Counted from the first letter of the stretch, positions 1-9,166 are shown. The stretch is DNA of 60,596 bases from Mangrovicoccus ximenensis (GCF_003056725.1 NZ_QBKZ01000005.1:99284-159879), one strand, 5' to 3'. Numbers and translations are program-made. The notes: generated by a model from the letters alone, not told the origin.

Positions 1-1
1 G

Positions 2-420
2 CGGGTGGTGCTGTTCTGCGACGATCTGAGCTTCAGCCATGACGACGAGCACTACAAGTCGCTCAAGGCGGTTCTCGACGGCGGCATCGAGGGCCGTCCC
101 GACAACGTAATTCTCTATGCAACGTCGAACCGCCGCCACCTGATGCCGCGCGACATGATCGAAAACGAGCGCAGCTCGGCGATCAACCCGGCCGAGGCGG
201 TCGAGGAAAAGGTGTCGCTGTCGGACCGGTTCGGTCTGTGGCTCGGCTTCCATCCCTGCTCGCAGGATGACTACCTCGCGATGATCCGCGGCTATTGCGA
301 CGCCTACGGGCTGGAAATCGGCGCCGATGAGCTGCGCGCCGAGGCGATCGAATGGCAGGCGACGCGGGGCTCGCGCTCGGGCCGGGTGGCCTGGCAGTTC
401 TTCACCGATCTCGTGCGATG
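2..420 (+). CDS. DUF815-family AAA+ ATPase, internal/C-terminal fragment
   Basis: The frame is open from the left edge and carries the DUF815 ATPase core: a Walker-B-like VVLFCDDLSF, the NVILYATSNRRHL sensor region, and the family-typical ending RGSRSGRVAWQFFTDLV. DUF815 proteins are uncharacterised AAA+ ATPases of about 280-300 residues. The 5' part lies outside the window. The 3' end is replaced after about residue 139 by unrelated sequence, only about ten residues short of the usual terminus. The 125 bp beyond the join (421-545) hold a short minus-strand coding-like stretch (…ARIKALNPVAVHDAP…) that I do not recognise. Confidence 0.75.
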
Positions 421-545
421 TAGAGATGCGTGCCCATCCGCGCCTCCGCCAGCAGCTGGCGCAGGAGCGGCAGCGCCGCGGCGGCATCGGGGGCGTCATG
501 GACGGCAACCGGATTGAGGGCCTTGATGCGGGCCGCGGCATCGGG

Positions 546-897
546 CGAGCGCAAAGCCGAGCAGGCCGGAAAGCAGCCAGGCCGAGCCGGTCAGCGCCAG
601 CGAGGCGCCGATCCGGTCGCGCATCACCTCGGCCACCGGCGCGTTGTAGGAGGTGCTGTAGCCCAGATCGCCCGACAGCAGGTTGCCGGCCCAGCCGAGA
701 AACTGCGCATGGACCGGCCGGTCCAGCCCCCAGGCGGCCTCGATCCGGGCCTTCTGCTCGGGACCGACGCGGGCGACGGCCGGCCCCAGATAGGCGTCCA
801 CCGGATCGACCGGCGAGGCCTTCATCAGGAGGAACACCGCCAGCGCGACGCAGGCCAGCAGCGCCGCCTGCCGGGCGAGAATGCGCAGGAGAGGCAC
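546..897 (-). CDS. ABC transporter permease (oligopeptide/DppB type), N-terminal fragment
   Basis: This starts with GTG directly after the stop of the solute-binding protein gene. It reads as a DppB/OppB-type inner-membrane permease: a first membrane helix (residues 7-25), a long periplasmic loop with GPEQKARIEAAWGLDRPVHAQFLGW and GDLGYSTSYN, then a second helix at about 105-120. Family members have about 310 residues. This one is cut after about 117 in the second helix, where unrelated sequence begins. With the upstream binding protein it would have imported peptides or other small solutes. Confidence 0.75.
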
Positions 898-1412
898 TTA
901 CTCGCAGGTCCAGCGCCAGTCGGCGATGGTCGCGGTGACCGGCCAGCCATGGCCATGCGGCTCGATCTGGGTCCGGCCGAGATCGAGGCAGGCATCGGCG
1001 AAATAGACATGGTCGAGATTGACGAGCCAGGTCCAGGCATTGTCGCCATGCAGCCCGTAATGCTCGGCCGCTGCCGACCAGAAGGGGAAGGAGGCCTCGA
1101 GGCTTTCCGCCGCCTGGGCCTCGGCAAACAGCGCGTCGACCTCGGGATTGGCGTAGAAGGACGGGTTGGAATAGCCCTGCCCGGCCAGTTCGGAGGCGTA
1201 GATGCCGTAGAGCTGGTAGGGCGAATGGCTGCCGAAGCCGAAGACCGCCGGTTCCGAATGCATCACCCGGCGGATCGCGTCCCAGCTGCCGCCGACCGGG
1301 GTGGCCTCGATGCCGAGCGGCCGCAGCAGCTCCGCCGCGGTCTCGGCCAGCGCCTGCCGGGTGGCATCGGCGGCCGGGTAGTTGATCGGGAAGGCCGCTT
1401 GGCAGCGTGTCC
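898..1412 (-). CDS. ABC transporter solute-binding protein (family 5), C-terminal fragment
   Basis: About 170 residues of the C-terminal lobe of a periplasmic SBP_bac_5 protein are present: FPINYPAADATRQALAETAAELL, then GFGSHSPYQLY and SNPSFYANPEVDALFAEA. The TAA stop abuts the GTG of the permease, which shows an operon. The N-terminal two thirds, including any signal peptide, is missing. The break at about 1412-1425 leads straight into an integrase fragment on the other strand. Confidence 0.75.
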
Positions 1413-1424
1413 GGATTTCGGCGA

Positions 1425-1988
1425 CCACCTCAAACCAACATGAAAATAGAGGTCTATTGCCCGGCACGGTTGCAGGCATATCTCGCGGGGCTTCCTCGAC
1501 GCGGGGACCACATTCTTGCCAAGAATGCGACTGAACCACTTGGCAAGCGGCAGGTGCAGAAGGTCGTAGAGGACGTGCGCGAAGCGATTGGCGTCAAGGA
1601 TGGGGATGACCGGTTGGTGCCGCACGGATGGCGCTACACGGCGGCCAAGGAATTGGCGGATGCGGGAGTCGATATCCGCGATATTCAGGCGGTCACGGGG
1701 CACAAAACCCTTGAGATGGCACAGAAATATGCCTCGGGCGCGGATCAGAAAAAGGCGTCGAAACGGGCTCAGCAGAAGCGGGAACGAAACAAAGACAAAC
1801 CGGGAAAGTGCGAAAAAGATTGCGAAACTGTTCCAGTTTCGGAGCGTCCAAAAACGGAGACCTCAGAAAATGATCATCGATTTCAAGATGGTGCGGGTGA
1901 AGGGACTCGAACCCCCACGCCAAAGGCGCCAGAACCTAAATCTGGTGCGTCTACCAATTTCGCCACACCCGCGTGCCGGATCGTTTAG
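1425..1988 (+). CDS. Tyrosine recombinase/integrase, C-terminal fragment
   Basis: This is the catalytic end of a phage-type tyrosine integrase. LVPHGWRYTAAKELADAGVD holds the HxxR box, VTGHKTLEMAQKYASG holds the second His and the catalytic Tyr, and a Lys-rich tail follows. The N-terminal arm- and core-binding domains are missing. The frame has no stop before the tRNA and runs through it to a TAG at 1986. That arrangement is seen when the integrase 3' end lies at the att site of an element integrated in a tRNA gene. No other gene of the element is present, so this is an orphan. Confidence 0.8.
   Translation, partial: PPQTNMKIEVYCPARLQAYLAGLPRRGDHILAKNATEPLGKRQVQKVVEDVREAIGVKDGDDRLVPHGWRYTAAKELADAGVDIRDIQAVTGHKTLEMAQKYASGADQKKASKRAQQKRERNKDKPGKCEKDCETVPVSERPKTETSENDHRFQDGAGEGTRTPTPKAPEPKSGASTNFATPACRIV
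1889..1972 (-). tRNA. tRNA-Leu (anticodon TAG)
   Basis: The reverse strand folds as a class II tRNA. A 7-bp acceptor stem (GCGGGTG/CACCCGC) is followed by a D-loop with AATTGGTAGACGC, the anticodon stem-loop ACCAGATTTAGGTTCTGG (TAG), a short variable arm, and the T-arm GGGGGTTCGAGTCCCTTC. The discriminator A and an encoded CCA complete the 3' end at 1889-1892. The integrase fragment points into it, so it probably served as an attachment site. Confidence 0.95.
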
Positions 1989-2127
1989 CAAAGCTCCCGC
2001 AGGGATGCGAGGGAATTTTGCCGGCCACCGCCATCAGTGTTCGTGATGCCATGAACCATAAACATTCATTTCCAATATGGCGCAGAACTCTCCATCTAAG
2101 GCGCAAGCCAGAACAAAGGAGACCCCC

Positions 2128-2268
2128 ATGGCCCATGCCGCAGAAGCCTCCCGCCTGCCCCGCCCTGCCAACCTGCCCCGCCTGATCGGCGGCGGCGCGC
2201 TCGCCGTGCTCGCCCTCGCAGTGCTGGCCGCGCTGCCGAAGGACAGCCCTGCCCCGAGCGCGCCGCCG
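2128..2268 (+). CDS. Small membrane-anchored protein of unknown function, N-terminal fragment
   Basis: An AAGGAG ribosome site sits seven bases before the ATG. The first 47 residues comprise a polar start (MAHAAEASRLPRPANLPRL), one hydrophobic helix (GGGALAVLALAVLAAL) and a Pro/Ala/Ser linker. This is a signal-anchor layout. The frame is cut by the amidohydrolase fragment at about 2268. I do not recognise the family. Confidence 0.5.
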
Positions 2269-3138
2269 CCAGCGCCATGCGCATCGCCTCGAACATGTCC
2301 GCCGATTTGGTGTCGGTGCACAGCGTGACTGCCGCCCCCGCCTCCTGCAGCGCCTTCACCGGCGCGGCGGCGCCGAAGGACGCATTGCCGATCGGCGCAT
2401 GCGCCACCACCGCGCCCGACCGGCCGAACCGGGCGATGTCGCTGCCGGACATGAAGATGCAATGCGCCGCGATCAGGCCGGGCCCGAGCAGCCCGAGATC
2501 GTCGAGGAATTCGGTCGGCGTCATGCCCTCGCGTGCCCGGAGCTGCGCCACCTCCATCGGCGACTGGCTCAGATGGGTGTGGATCTGCCGCCCTGTCGCC
2601 GCAGCCAGGTCGCGCATCTCGGCGAAGATCCGGCGCGAACAGCTGTCGGGCGCATGCGGCGCCAGGATGGCCGAGATCCGGCCCCGTCCGTCCCAGCGCG
2701 CCACCGTTTCGAGCGCCGCGCCCAGCGTCGCCTCGCCCAGGCGCCGGTCCTCGACGAAACGCCCCTCGGCCAGCGCGGCGCTGTCCATGTCCATCACACG
2801 GCCGCCGACCATGGCGCGCAGGCCGAATTCCTCCGCCGCCTGCGCCAGCGCCCCGGGGCAGCGGTAGTAGTCGACGATGGTCGTCGCCCCGGCGCAGAGC
2901 ATCTCCATCACGCCAAGTCGCGCCAGCGCCAGAGTCTCCTCTTCCGACAGCCAGTGCCCCTGCGGCACCCCGGGAATGTACGCCGGGGCAAAGCCGCGGT
3001 CCTCGACCATGCCGCGCACCGCCATCAGCGGCGAATGGTTGTGCGAGTTCACCAGCCCCGGCAGGCAGAGCGCGCCGCGCGCGTCATGCACCGCGCAGCC
3101 CGGCGGCGCGCCGAGCCCCGCTGCCCCGCTGCCGCCCG
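2268..3138 (-). CDS. Metal-dependent amidohydrolase (cytosine deaminase/chlorohydrolase family), internal fragment
   Basis: About 290 residues of the amidohydrolase barrel are present. LPGLVNSHNHSP gives the first two zinc ligands, ILAPHAPDSCS follows, then IHTHLSQSPMEV, LIAAHCIFMS and the metal-binding Asp in TLCTDTKSADM. The substrate cannot be told from this part. Possibilities are cytosine/guanine deaminase, TRZ/ATZ or a related hydrolase. Both ends are cut: the β-sandwich start is lost at about 3138 and the C-terminal quarter at about 2268. Confidence 0.8.
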
Positions 3139-3142
3139 GCAT

Positions 3143-3227
3143 CGGCGCCGTCACGGTCGAAAATGACGGGCCGCTCGAAGACACCGCGGCGCGCGCCCTG
3201 GCGCTGCTTGCCGCCATCCCCGCCTGA
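3143..3227 (+). CDS. phnN: Ribose 1,5-bisphosphate phosphokinase PhnN, C-terminal fragment (tentative)
   Basis: Only about 27 residues remain (AVTVENDGPLEDTAARALALL…). They match my recollection of PhnN tails, and phnM follows after 36 bp on the same strand, as in phosphonate (C-P lyase) operons. PhnN makes 5-phosphoribosyl diphosphate. The assignment rests mostly on context. Confidence 0.45.
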
Positions 3228-3263
3228 CCCTTCCCGTCCAGCCTCCCCCGAAGGACCCCTGCC

Positions 3264-3985
3264 ATGGACCAGCTCGTTGCCTCCGCCCTGCCGCATCCTG
3301 CGGTTTCCGCCAGCTTCTGCCTCGGCAATGCCAGGCTGGTGCTGCCCGACCGGGTGGAGCCCGGCTGGATCGCGGTCGAGGACGGGCAGATTGCCGGGAT
3401 CGGCTTCGGCGCGGGGCTGCCCGCAGGCGCCGTCGATTGCGGCAGCGACCTGCTGATGCCCGGGCTCGTCGAACTGCATACCGACAATCTCGAACGCCAT
3501 ATCGAACCCCGCCCCGAGGTCGCCTGGCCGCACCGCCCGGCGCTCCTGGCGCATGACGGCGAGCTGGCCTCGGCCGGGATCACCACGGTCTTCGACGCGC
3601 TGCGCGTCGGCTCGATCACCTCGCAGGACCAGGGCTACGGCAAATATGCCCGCGGCGTGGCCGACGAGCTGGCCGAGCTGCGCCGCCTCGGCGCCTTCCG
3701 GGTCTCGCATTTCGTGCATCTGCGCGCCGAGATCTGCTCCGAGACGCTGCTCGCGGAGCTGGCCGAATTCGGCCCCGGCGACCGGATCGGCATCCTCAGC
3801 CTGATGGACCACACGCCCGGCCAGCGGCAGTTCCGCGACCTCTCCAAGCTGAAGGCCTATTGGGCGGGCAAGCGCGGCTTCACCGACGCGGCCTTCGAGG
3901 CGCATGTCGCGCATCTCCACGGGCTGCAGGCCCGCTTCGGCGCCGATCACGAGGCCGGGGCCGCCGCCGAGGCGCGCCGGCTGGA
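3264..3985 (+). CDS. phnM: Alpha-D-ribose 1-methylphosphonate 5-triphosphate diphosphatase PhnM, N-terminal fragment
   Basis: PhnM is the amidohydrolase that removes pyrophosphate from the C-P lyase intermediate. Family signatures are plain: LLMPGLVELHTDNLERHIEPRP, HDGELASAGITTVFDALRVG, VSHFVHLRAEI and SLMDHTPGQRQFRD. About 238 of the usual ~380 residues are present. Translation is cut near AEARRLD, just before the family's SHDD motif. It sits downstream of a phnN remnant. Confidence 0.85.
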
Positions 3986-3989
3986 CCGC

Positions 3990-4865
3990 CGGCAGCCCTG
4001 ACGCCGCAGGCAGCGCTTGGCCCGCCGCGTTCCCGGACCCCGACGACGGCGGTCCCGCTGCAGACACGCAGGGCGTGGAGCAGGACGACAGCGCAAGCGA
4101 CTGGCCGCTCTCCTTCGCCGCCAGCGGCACCCCCGAGCATGGGCCCGACGAGGACGGGGTCTCCGCCGCCCCCGAAGCCGCGGATAGCTGGCCTGCCTTC
4201 CTTGATGACAGCGCCGAGCCGGAGGCCGTCGCCGAAGACATGCCGGAACCGGAGCTGTCCCTTGATTTGCATGTCGACGGCTCTGCGGACCAGTCCGCCG
4301 GCGACGCTGCGCCGCTGCCCTTCGGCGGAACCGAAGAGGGCTCTGCGGATCCGGACGCCACGTCCACGTCGGCTGCGGCGCAAGAAACGGAAAAGATGCC
4401 GGAAGCACTGACCGCAACCGATCCGGTGGACGGCGAAGACCCGGCCCTGCATGGCGCCACGGCAGCCGGACTGCCGGATGGCGACGAGGCGGCGGCCGAG
4501 CCGGAGGAGATCGGAGAGCACGCTCCCTGGGCGATTTCCTTCTCCCGGGCCGCGCCGCAAGCCGCCGAGGCGCCGGAAGGCGACGAAGCCGATGCTCTGG
4601 CCAAGGCCGGAGACGAGCCCCGGGACGAGGACGGCACAGCGGATATCGCCGGAACGGACATGGACACGCCGGCCGGTCCCCTGTCCGGCGCCGGAGCGGA
4701 TGCTGCCGCCATGGAGCTGGCAGCAGACACCGGACCCGATGACGCCGAAGCAACGGCCTCCGGCGAGGCCGACGGCGCCATGTTCCGCTCGGCGCGGCCC
4801 GGCCCGGCGGCGCTTGCGGAGACCGATCTTCCGCAGGACGCCCTGGCTGGCGACCCCGCGTCCAT
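3990..4865 (+). CDS. Acidic low-complexity protein, internal fragment
   Basis: This ~290-residue open frame has no start or stop of its own and is dominated by Asp, Glu, Ala, Pro, Gly and Ser (for example DGDEAAAEPEEIGEHAPW and AADTGPDDAEATASGEAD). Loose repeats of the form P-E/D-x-W/L-P-x-S-F recur (SDWPLSFAAS, SWPAFLDDS, HAPWAISFS). It looks intrinsically disordered. The opposite strand is also open but gives only Ser/Ala-rich sequence, so I prefer this strand. No family is recognised. Confidence 0.45.
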
Positions 4866-5720
4866 CCAGGCCGGTCCCGCGGGCAGCCCATGGGCCAGGC
4901 AGGCGATCAGGTGCGGCAGGGCGAACTGCGCGTCGACCGCGTTCGCCGGATCGCAGACCCCCATCTTGGCGGCCACATCGGCGAAGGAGCGGATGGTCAG
5001 CCGCTCCACCTCGTCCGGTGCCACGCCCTCCAGCACGGCTGCGGCCGCTTCCAGCGCGGGCGCGATCCAGCGGCAGGCCGGATAGGTCTTGAACGCACCC
5101 TGTCCGGCATACCACTTTTCGCCCAGCCCTTCGGTCAGCAGCCCGGCATCGAACTGGTCCGACCCGGCCATCCGCCAGAAGCCCTGGGGTCCGTCGAGAA
5201 CGCCTGCCGCGCCGGCGAAGCCCGCCTGCGACAGCTCCACCGCCTGCACGCCGGCCTGTGCGGCAGGGGCGACGAAATCCTTGAAGCTGGCGATCGGCCG
5301 CGCGGTCCAGTTGTATTTGTGCAGGCTCGGCACCGGCACCAGCGTCGCCGCCAGCCCGATGGCATTCTCCATCCCCGCCGCGTCGAGACCGCAGAGCCGC
5401 CCATAGGCCACCGCCGCGCCGACCGCCTGGTGCTGGCCGATGCCGTAGACCTCGCGGAACCGCTCCGCCGAGGGCTGGATCGACAGGATCAGCCGGTTGT
5501 TGACCTCGGTCGCCGCGATCAGCGCATCGAGGAATTCCGGCCCCGCGACAGGCCGCTTCGCCGCGGCCGCCAGCGCCGCGGCCACGATGGTGGCGCCGGG
5601 ATGGCCCATCCCCTTGCCCTCGTGCTCGAACCCGTCGTCGAAATCGAGCGCATTGGCGGCCAGCGCATTGGCGAAGGCCGCCATCATCGGGCTTGTTGCG
5701 CCGCCGCCGATCAGGCCGGC
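4866..5720 (-). CDS. MmgE/PrpD family protein, internal fragment
   Basis: About 285 residues of a MmgE/PrpD (2-methylcitrate dehydratase-like) protein are present. LDFDDGFEHEGKGMGHPGATIV holds the family's Asp/His motif. It is followed by AATEVNNRLIL, GIGQHQAVGAAVAYGRL, HKYNWTARPIASFKDFVAPAAQAG, WYAGQGAFKTYPACRW and the CDPANAVDAQFALPHLIACLA stretch. Members have about 450 residues and act on tricarboxylates or related substrates. Both ends are cut at joins near 5720 and 4866. Confidence 0.85.
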
Positions 5721-5721
5721 C

Positions 5722-6170
5722 GGTCCGCTCGCCTGCCGCCGGAGGCGCGGCGCTGGCGGGGGCTTGCCGGACTGGCCCTGGCGGCTGCCGTGAGCTGTGC
5801 CGCGCTGCTCTTCACCGATGTGCTGACGCCGGAGCCTGCGGTCATGGCGATCCTGCTCGATGCCGAGGGCAACTCGGTGGCGGTGATCGAGGCCTTCGCC
5901 GACGACTCCGTCCGGGTGACGCCGCTGGCCCCGGTCGCGCCGGACGGGGCGCAGGTCCTGCAGGTCTGGACGAAGCCGGACCCGGACGGACCGCCGGTGT
6001 CGCTGGGCATCCTGCAGAGCGCGATCCGGTCGCATCTGTCGGGACCGGACCTGCCGCGCCCGGTTGCCGATCAGCTCTTCGAGATCACGATCGAGCCCGA
6101 AGGCGGGTCGCCGACCGGCTTGCCGACGGGTCCGATCGTCGGCGTCGGCCTGGCCCAGCAGACCTTCTGA
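5722..6170 (+). CDS. Anti-sigma factor (RskA/anti-sigma-K), C-terminal fragment
   Basis: A basic juxtamembrane stretch and one membrane helix (GLAGLALAAAVSCAALLF) are followed by the periplasmic anti-sigma-K domain. That domain is recognisable by AVMAILLDAEGNSVAVIEAF, DGAQVLQVWTKPDP, VSLGILQSA, LFEITIEPEGGSPTGLPTGP and the end GVGLAQQTF. Such proteins hold an ECF sigma factor at the membrane. The cytoplasmic zinc-finger part and the sigma gene are missing because the sequence starts at a join with the PrpD fragment. Confidence 0.75.
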
Positions 6171-6180
6171 GGCCCGCAAC

Positions 6181-6213
6181 TGCAGGGAGGCGATTTTTTT
6201 CCGCCTCCCTGCA
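6181..6213. repeat. 12-bp perfect inverted repeat after the anti-sigma gene
   Basis: TGCAGGGAGGCG at 6181-6192 and its complement at 6202-6213 flank a T-rich loop that includes seven T. It lies 10 bp after the anti-sigma stop and is a likely hairpin. A terminal U-tract is absent, so intrinsic termination is uncertain. Confidence 0.55.
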
Positions 6214-6305
6214 TCCGTTCGGAGGATTGCGTCCGTTTCCTTGGACAGCCGCCCGAAGCTTGCCGGATGCCCGGCCTGCACATGGCGGCCGACCAAGGAG
6301 GAACC

Positions 6306-6600
6306 ATGTCCAGCGATTTCAAACCCGTTTCGATGACCGGCACCATGGCCCCGGCCTTCCCGGGCGCCGCCGCTGCGATGTCCGCGAGCGACACGACCGT
6401 GGCGATCGGCATGAACGCGATGGCGACCGGAGAGGATGCCGTCGCCATCGGAACTGACGCCGCAGCGGACGGCAAGTCATCCACCAGCGTCGGCGGCGAG
6501 AGCATGGCCGACGGCGTCGCCGCAACAGCCTTCGGCTGGCAGGCCTCGGCAAGCGGCGAGCGCGCCCATGCCCTGGGCCATCTCGCCACCGCCGACGGCG
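6306..6600 (+). CDS. YadA-like head-repeat protein, N-terminal fragment
   Basis: An AAGGAGG site precedes the ATG. After about 28 residues the protein enters tandem 14-residue repeats of the trimeric-autotransporter head type: TVAIGMNAMATGEDAVAIGT, then DAAADGKSSTSVGGESMADG and ATAFGWQASASGERAHALG. In YadA-family adhesins such repeats form a left-handed β-roll at the cell surface. No signal peptide precedes the repeats, which is unusual for an autotransporter. The frame is cut at about 6600. Confidence 0.65.
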
Positions 6601-7419
6601 ACCGGCCGGCTCGCGCGCATCCAGGCGCACGCGGCGCATATCGGCGAGCGCACCTTCAACGGCCGCTCGAGGCGCATGCCCGACCAGCTCGGCCCCTTCG
6701 ACGCCATGCGGCTCCCGAGGTCTGCCTGACGGGTGATGTTGCCACGTTTTTGGCTTCTCTCCCTTGACGATATCAGATCCTGACGCGCTCAGCGGATGAA
6801 CTTGGCCGGACCGCCGCATATGCAGGCCATCCGTCACCTGTGCTGGGGGCCTGCGGCGAGCACGGGCCGGTTCCGGGCCTGGCGCGCTGCCGGCCCGGAA
6901 AGCGCGGCGCGCCGGGCTGCTGGGGATGGCCGTCTTCCCGGATTCGTGCGATCTCCGAGGTCGGCTGCCGACGCGATGGCGCGCGCATTCCCGCCGAGCT
7001 TCGCGGTCAGGGCCTCAGGGCGGCCCGGAAGGCGGTGGCCAAGATCATGAAATAACGCGTGATTTTCCGCCATTGGTTCAAAGGCACTTGCGGCGGATAT
7101 CCGTCCGCTGCGCCGGGGCCGCCGCGTGCCGCGGCCTCGATGATCGGAAAGGATGATTGCGTCGAGTCCAAGCTGGCCCGGGCGAGCGTTCGAAGGCGCG
7201 GAACGCGCCGACGGAGATCTTCCTGGGCTTTCCGAAGACCGGGCCGGTCCGCCGCACCCGGCTCTGGCCGCGTTCGAGTGCATCGCCATCTTCCGCAACC
7301 GGCACGCCGGAACAGGCGGGGATCGACACGAGCGCCAATGGTAGCCGCACAGCGAATACCGCCCCAGTCCGGGAACCGGGGAAAAATCGTCCGGCGCGGC
7401 CATGCCGCCCCGCATCTGC
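6600..7419. other. Region without a coherent gene
   Basis: About 820 bp with no gene-like frame. It opens with a short plus-strand coding-like tail ending at 6729 (LARIQAHAAHIGERTFNGRS…), which I do not recognise. The rest is GC-rich with broken frames on both strands, consistent with decayed mobile DNA or non-coding sequence. It ends at the IS5-type arm. Confidence 0.4.
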
Positions 7420-7479
7420 GGGGCCTTGTTTCACAAAGATGCTGCAGGATTCACTTTGTGAATCCAATGTAGTAGCGGG
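7420..7479 (+). mobile_element. IS5-family terminal arm, left copy (60 bp)
   Basis: The sequence begins with GGGGCCTTGTT, typical of IS5-group ends, and contains the subterminal palindrome GGATTCAC…GTGAATCC. The same 60-bp arm recurs inverted at 11927-11986, 54 of 60 identical by my count. Both stop at the same internal position (GTAGTAGCGGG), with no transposase behind either. The outer end faces left. Confidence 0.7.
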
Positions 7480-7507
7480 ATCGCGCCTCCGGGCCGCCGC
7501 CGCGGCC

Positions 7508-8383
7508 TCAGAGCCCGCGGGCGATCCTGAGCGCGTCGTAGATCGCCGCATGGGTGTTGCGCGCCGAAACCGCGTCGCCGATCCGGAAGAGGCGGAACGC
7601 GCCCTCCGGGTTCGGCGCAAGCGCCTGCGTGCCGCCGGTCGCCAGCGCCTCGTAATCGACCTGGCCCAGATTCGACGATTGCGGCTTCAGCTCGAAATAC
7701 AGCTCGTCCAGAGGCCGCGTGCCGTGGTTCACCACCACCTGGTCGACCAGCCGCTCCCGCGTGACATCGCCGTAATCCGAGCCCAGAACCGCCTTCAGCC
7801 GGTTGCCCTCGCGCGCCACCGATTGCAGCCGCCAGGTCACCGTGAAGGTGGTGTCGCGCGCCTGCAGCGCCCGCATGTAGGGCACCAGGTTCATCGCCAT
7901 CACCTCGGGCGCGAAAGCCCGGTCCGGCGTCACGATCTCCACCTTCGCGCCCGCGGCCGAGATCAGGTCCGCCGCCTGCAGCCCGGCATGGTCGCCCGCA
8001 TCGTCATAGACCAGCACGGTCTGCCCGGGCTTCACGTCGCCCGAGACGATGTCCCAGGCCGAGACCACCAGCTCGTTGCCCCCGCTCAGCACCTCGGTAT
8101 GCGGCAGCCCGCCGGTGGCGATGATCACCTCGTCGGGCTGCGTCTCCAGCACGTCCGCGGCCTCGGCGAAGGTGTTGAAGCGGAACTGCACGCCCTTGCG
8201 CTCGCACTGGTCGAACCGCCAGGCGATGATCGAGGACATCTCGCGGCGGCGTTCCTGCAGCGCGGTCAGCCGGATCTGGCCGCCGGGCTGGTCGGCCGCC
8301 TCGAAGACGGTCACCGCATGGCCGCGCTCGGCCGCGACCCGCGCCGCCTCCATGCCCGGCCGGCGGCCCGCCGGGGCCGGGCG
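7508..8383 (-). CDS. NADH:flavin oxidoreductase, DgcA/StcD-like, C-terminal fragment
   Basis: This is the NAD(P)/FAD-binding half of an old-yellow-enzyme/trimethylamine-dehydrogenase-type protein: MEAARVAAERGHAVTVFEAA, GGQIRLTALQERRREM, DEVIIATGG, the ADLISAAGAKVEIVTPD stretch, VNHGTRPLDELYFELKPQS and FRIGDAVSARNTHAAIYDAL. Close relatives demethylate N-methylated compounds (dimethylglycine, stachydrine). The FMN barrel is missing. The break lies inside the GxGPAG nucleotide-binding loop, against the DUF599 gene. Confidence 0.75.
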   Translation of the reverse strand, partial: RPAPAGRRPGMEAARVAAERGHAVTVFEAADQPGGQIRLTALQERRREMSSIIAWRFDQCERKGVQFRFNTFAEAADVLETQPDEVIIATGGLPHTEVLSGGNELVVSAWDIVSGDVKPGQTVLVYDDAGDHAGLQAADLISAAGAKVEIVTPDRAFAPEVMAMNLVPYMRALQARDTTFTVTWRLQSVAREGNRLKAVLGSDYGDVTRERLVDQVVVNHGTRPLDELYFELKPQSSNLGQVDYEALATGGTQALAPNPEGAFRLFRIGDAVSARNTHAAIYDALRIARGL

Positions 8384-8385
8384 GC

Positions 8386-9126
8386 TTACTCGGCGCTTTC
8401 GCCGATCTCGCGCAGGCTGTCCTCGGGCAGCTTGCCCTCCATCAGAAGCCGCCGCGAGGACGAGGCGAATTCGCGGTACCAGATCGTCCCGCCGGTCACC
8501 ACGGTGGTCAGCACCAGCGCCACCGGCCCGATCAGCCAGCCGAGCGCGCCGAGCGCGAAATAGACCGAGCGCAGGCCGCGGTTGTAGCTGCGCGCCGCCT
8601 CGATGTTCAGCTCCGCCGCCATCAGCGCGCGGCGCCGCGCCTCGGGGTTCGAGGCCTCGTTCGGGATCGCCCCCATCATCACCGAGCAATAGCCGAAGAC
8701 CCGGTGCGACCAGACGAACTTCATGAAGGCATTGGTGATCAGCAAGAGCGGCAGCAGGATCTTGACCTCCCACAGGATCGACGGGGTCGGGCCCATCATC
8801 AGCTCTTCGGCGACCCGGTCGAGCCGGTCGGTATTGCCGATCAGCGCCAGCGCGCCGCCGATGGCGATGAGGCAGGCCGAGGCGAAGAAGGCGGTGCCGT
8901 CCCGGAGCGAGCCCAAGAGCGTCGCGTCATGCACCCGCGGGCTGCGGTCGATGTTGTTCAGCATCCATTCGCGGCGGTACTGGCGCATCAGCCGGTTGAC
9001 CGAGGGGCGCGACTGGCGCGGATGTTCGACATGCCAGCCGACCGCCCCCCAGCAGAGCACGGCGAAGCCGGCGGCGAGGATGTCGGGCCAGGAGAGCAGC
9101 AGGAAGAGCGTCGTGATGTCCATCAT
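8386..9126 (-). CDS. DUF599 family membrane protein
   Basis: A complete 246-residue frame starting with two consecutive ATG codons. It has an N-terminal helix (FLLLSWPDILAAGFAVLCWG), the family segment NRLMRQYRREWMLNNIDRSPRVHDA, further helices around residues 75-95 and 115-135, and two more near 200-225. YNRGLRSVYFALGALGWLIGP is characteristic of DUF599. Its function is unknown. It is one of the few uninterrupted genes in the first 36 kb. Confidence 0.85.
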   Translation of the reverse strand: MMDITTLFLLLSWPDILAAGFAVLCWGAVGWHVEHPRQSRPSVNRLMRQYRREWMLNNIDRSPRVHDATLLGSLRDGTAFFASACLIAIGGALALIGNTDRLDRVAEELMMGPTPSILWEVKILLPLLLITNAFMKFVWSHRVFGYCSVMMGAIPNEASNPEARRRALMAAELNIEAARSYNRGLRSVYFALGALGWLIGPVALVLTTVVTGGTIWYREFASSSRRLLMEGKLPEDSLREIGESAE

Positions 9127-9166
9127 GCGATCCCCATAGCGCAGGCCCGGCGGTCCGGGGAAGGGG

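Noticed and set aside
1880..1988. Integrase C-terminal tail as a real protein extension through tRNA-Leu
   Set aside because: The residues encoded antisense to the tRNA are the usual translation artefact of tRNA genes. The catalytic domain ends well before.
6181..6213. Strong intrinsic terminator after the anti-sigma gene
   Set aside because: The T-tract is inside the loop, not after the stem, so I list it only as an inverted repeat.
3084..6296. A 1,070-codon open frame on the minus strand
   Set aside because: It joins the amidohydrolase upstream region, antisense of phnM, a Ser/Ala-rich antisense of the acidic frame and the PrpD fragment. Only the PrpD part resembles a protein family.
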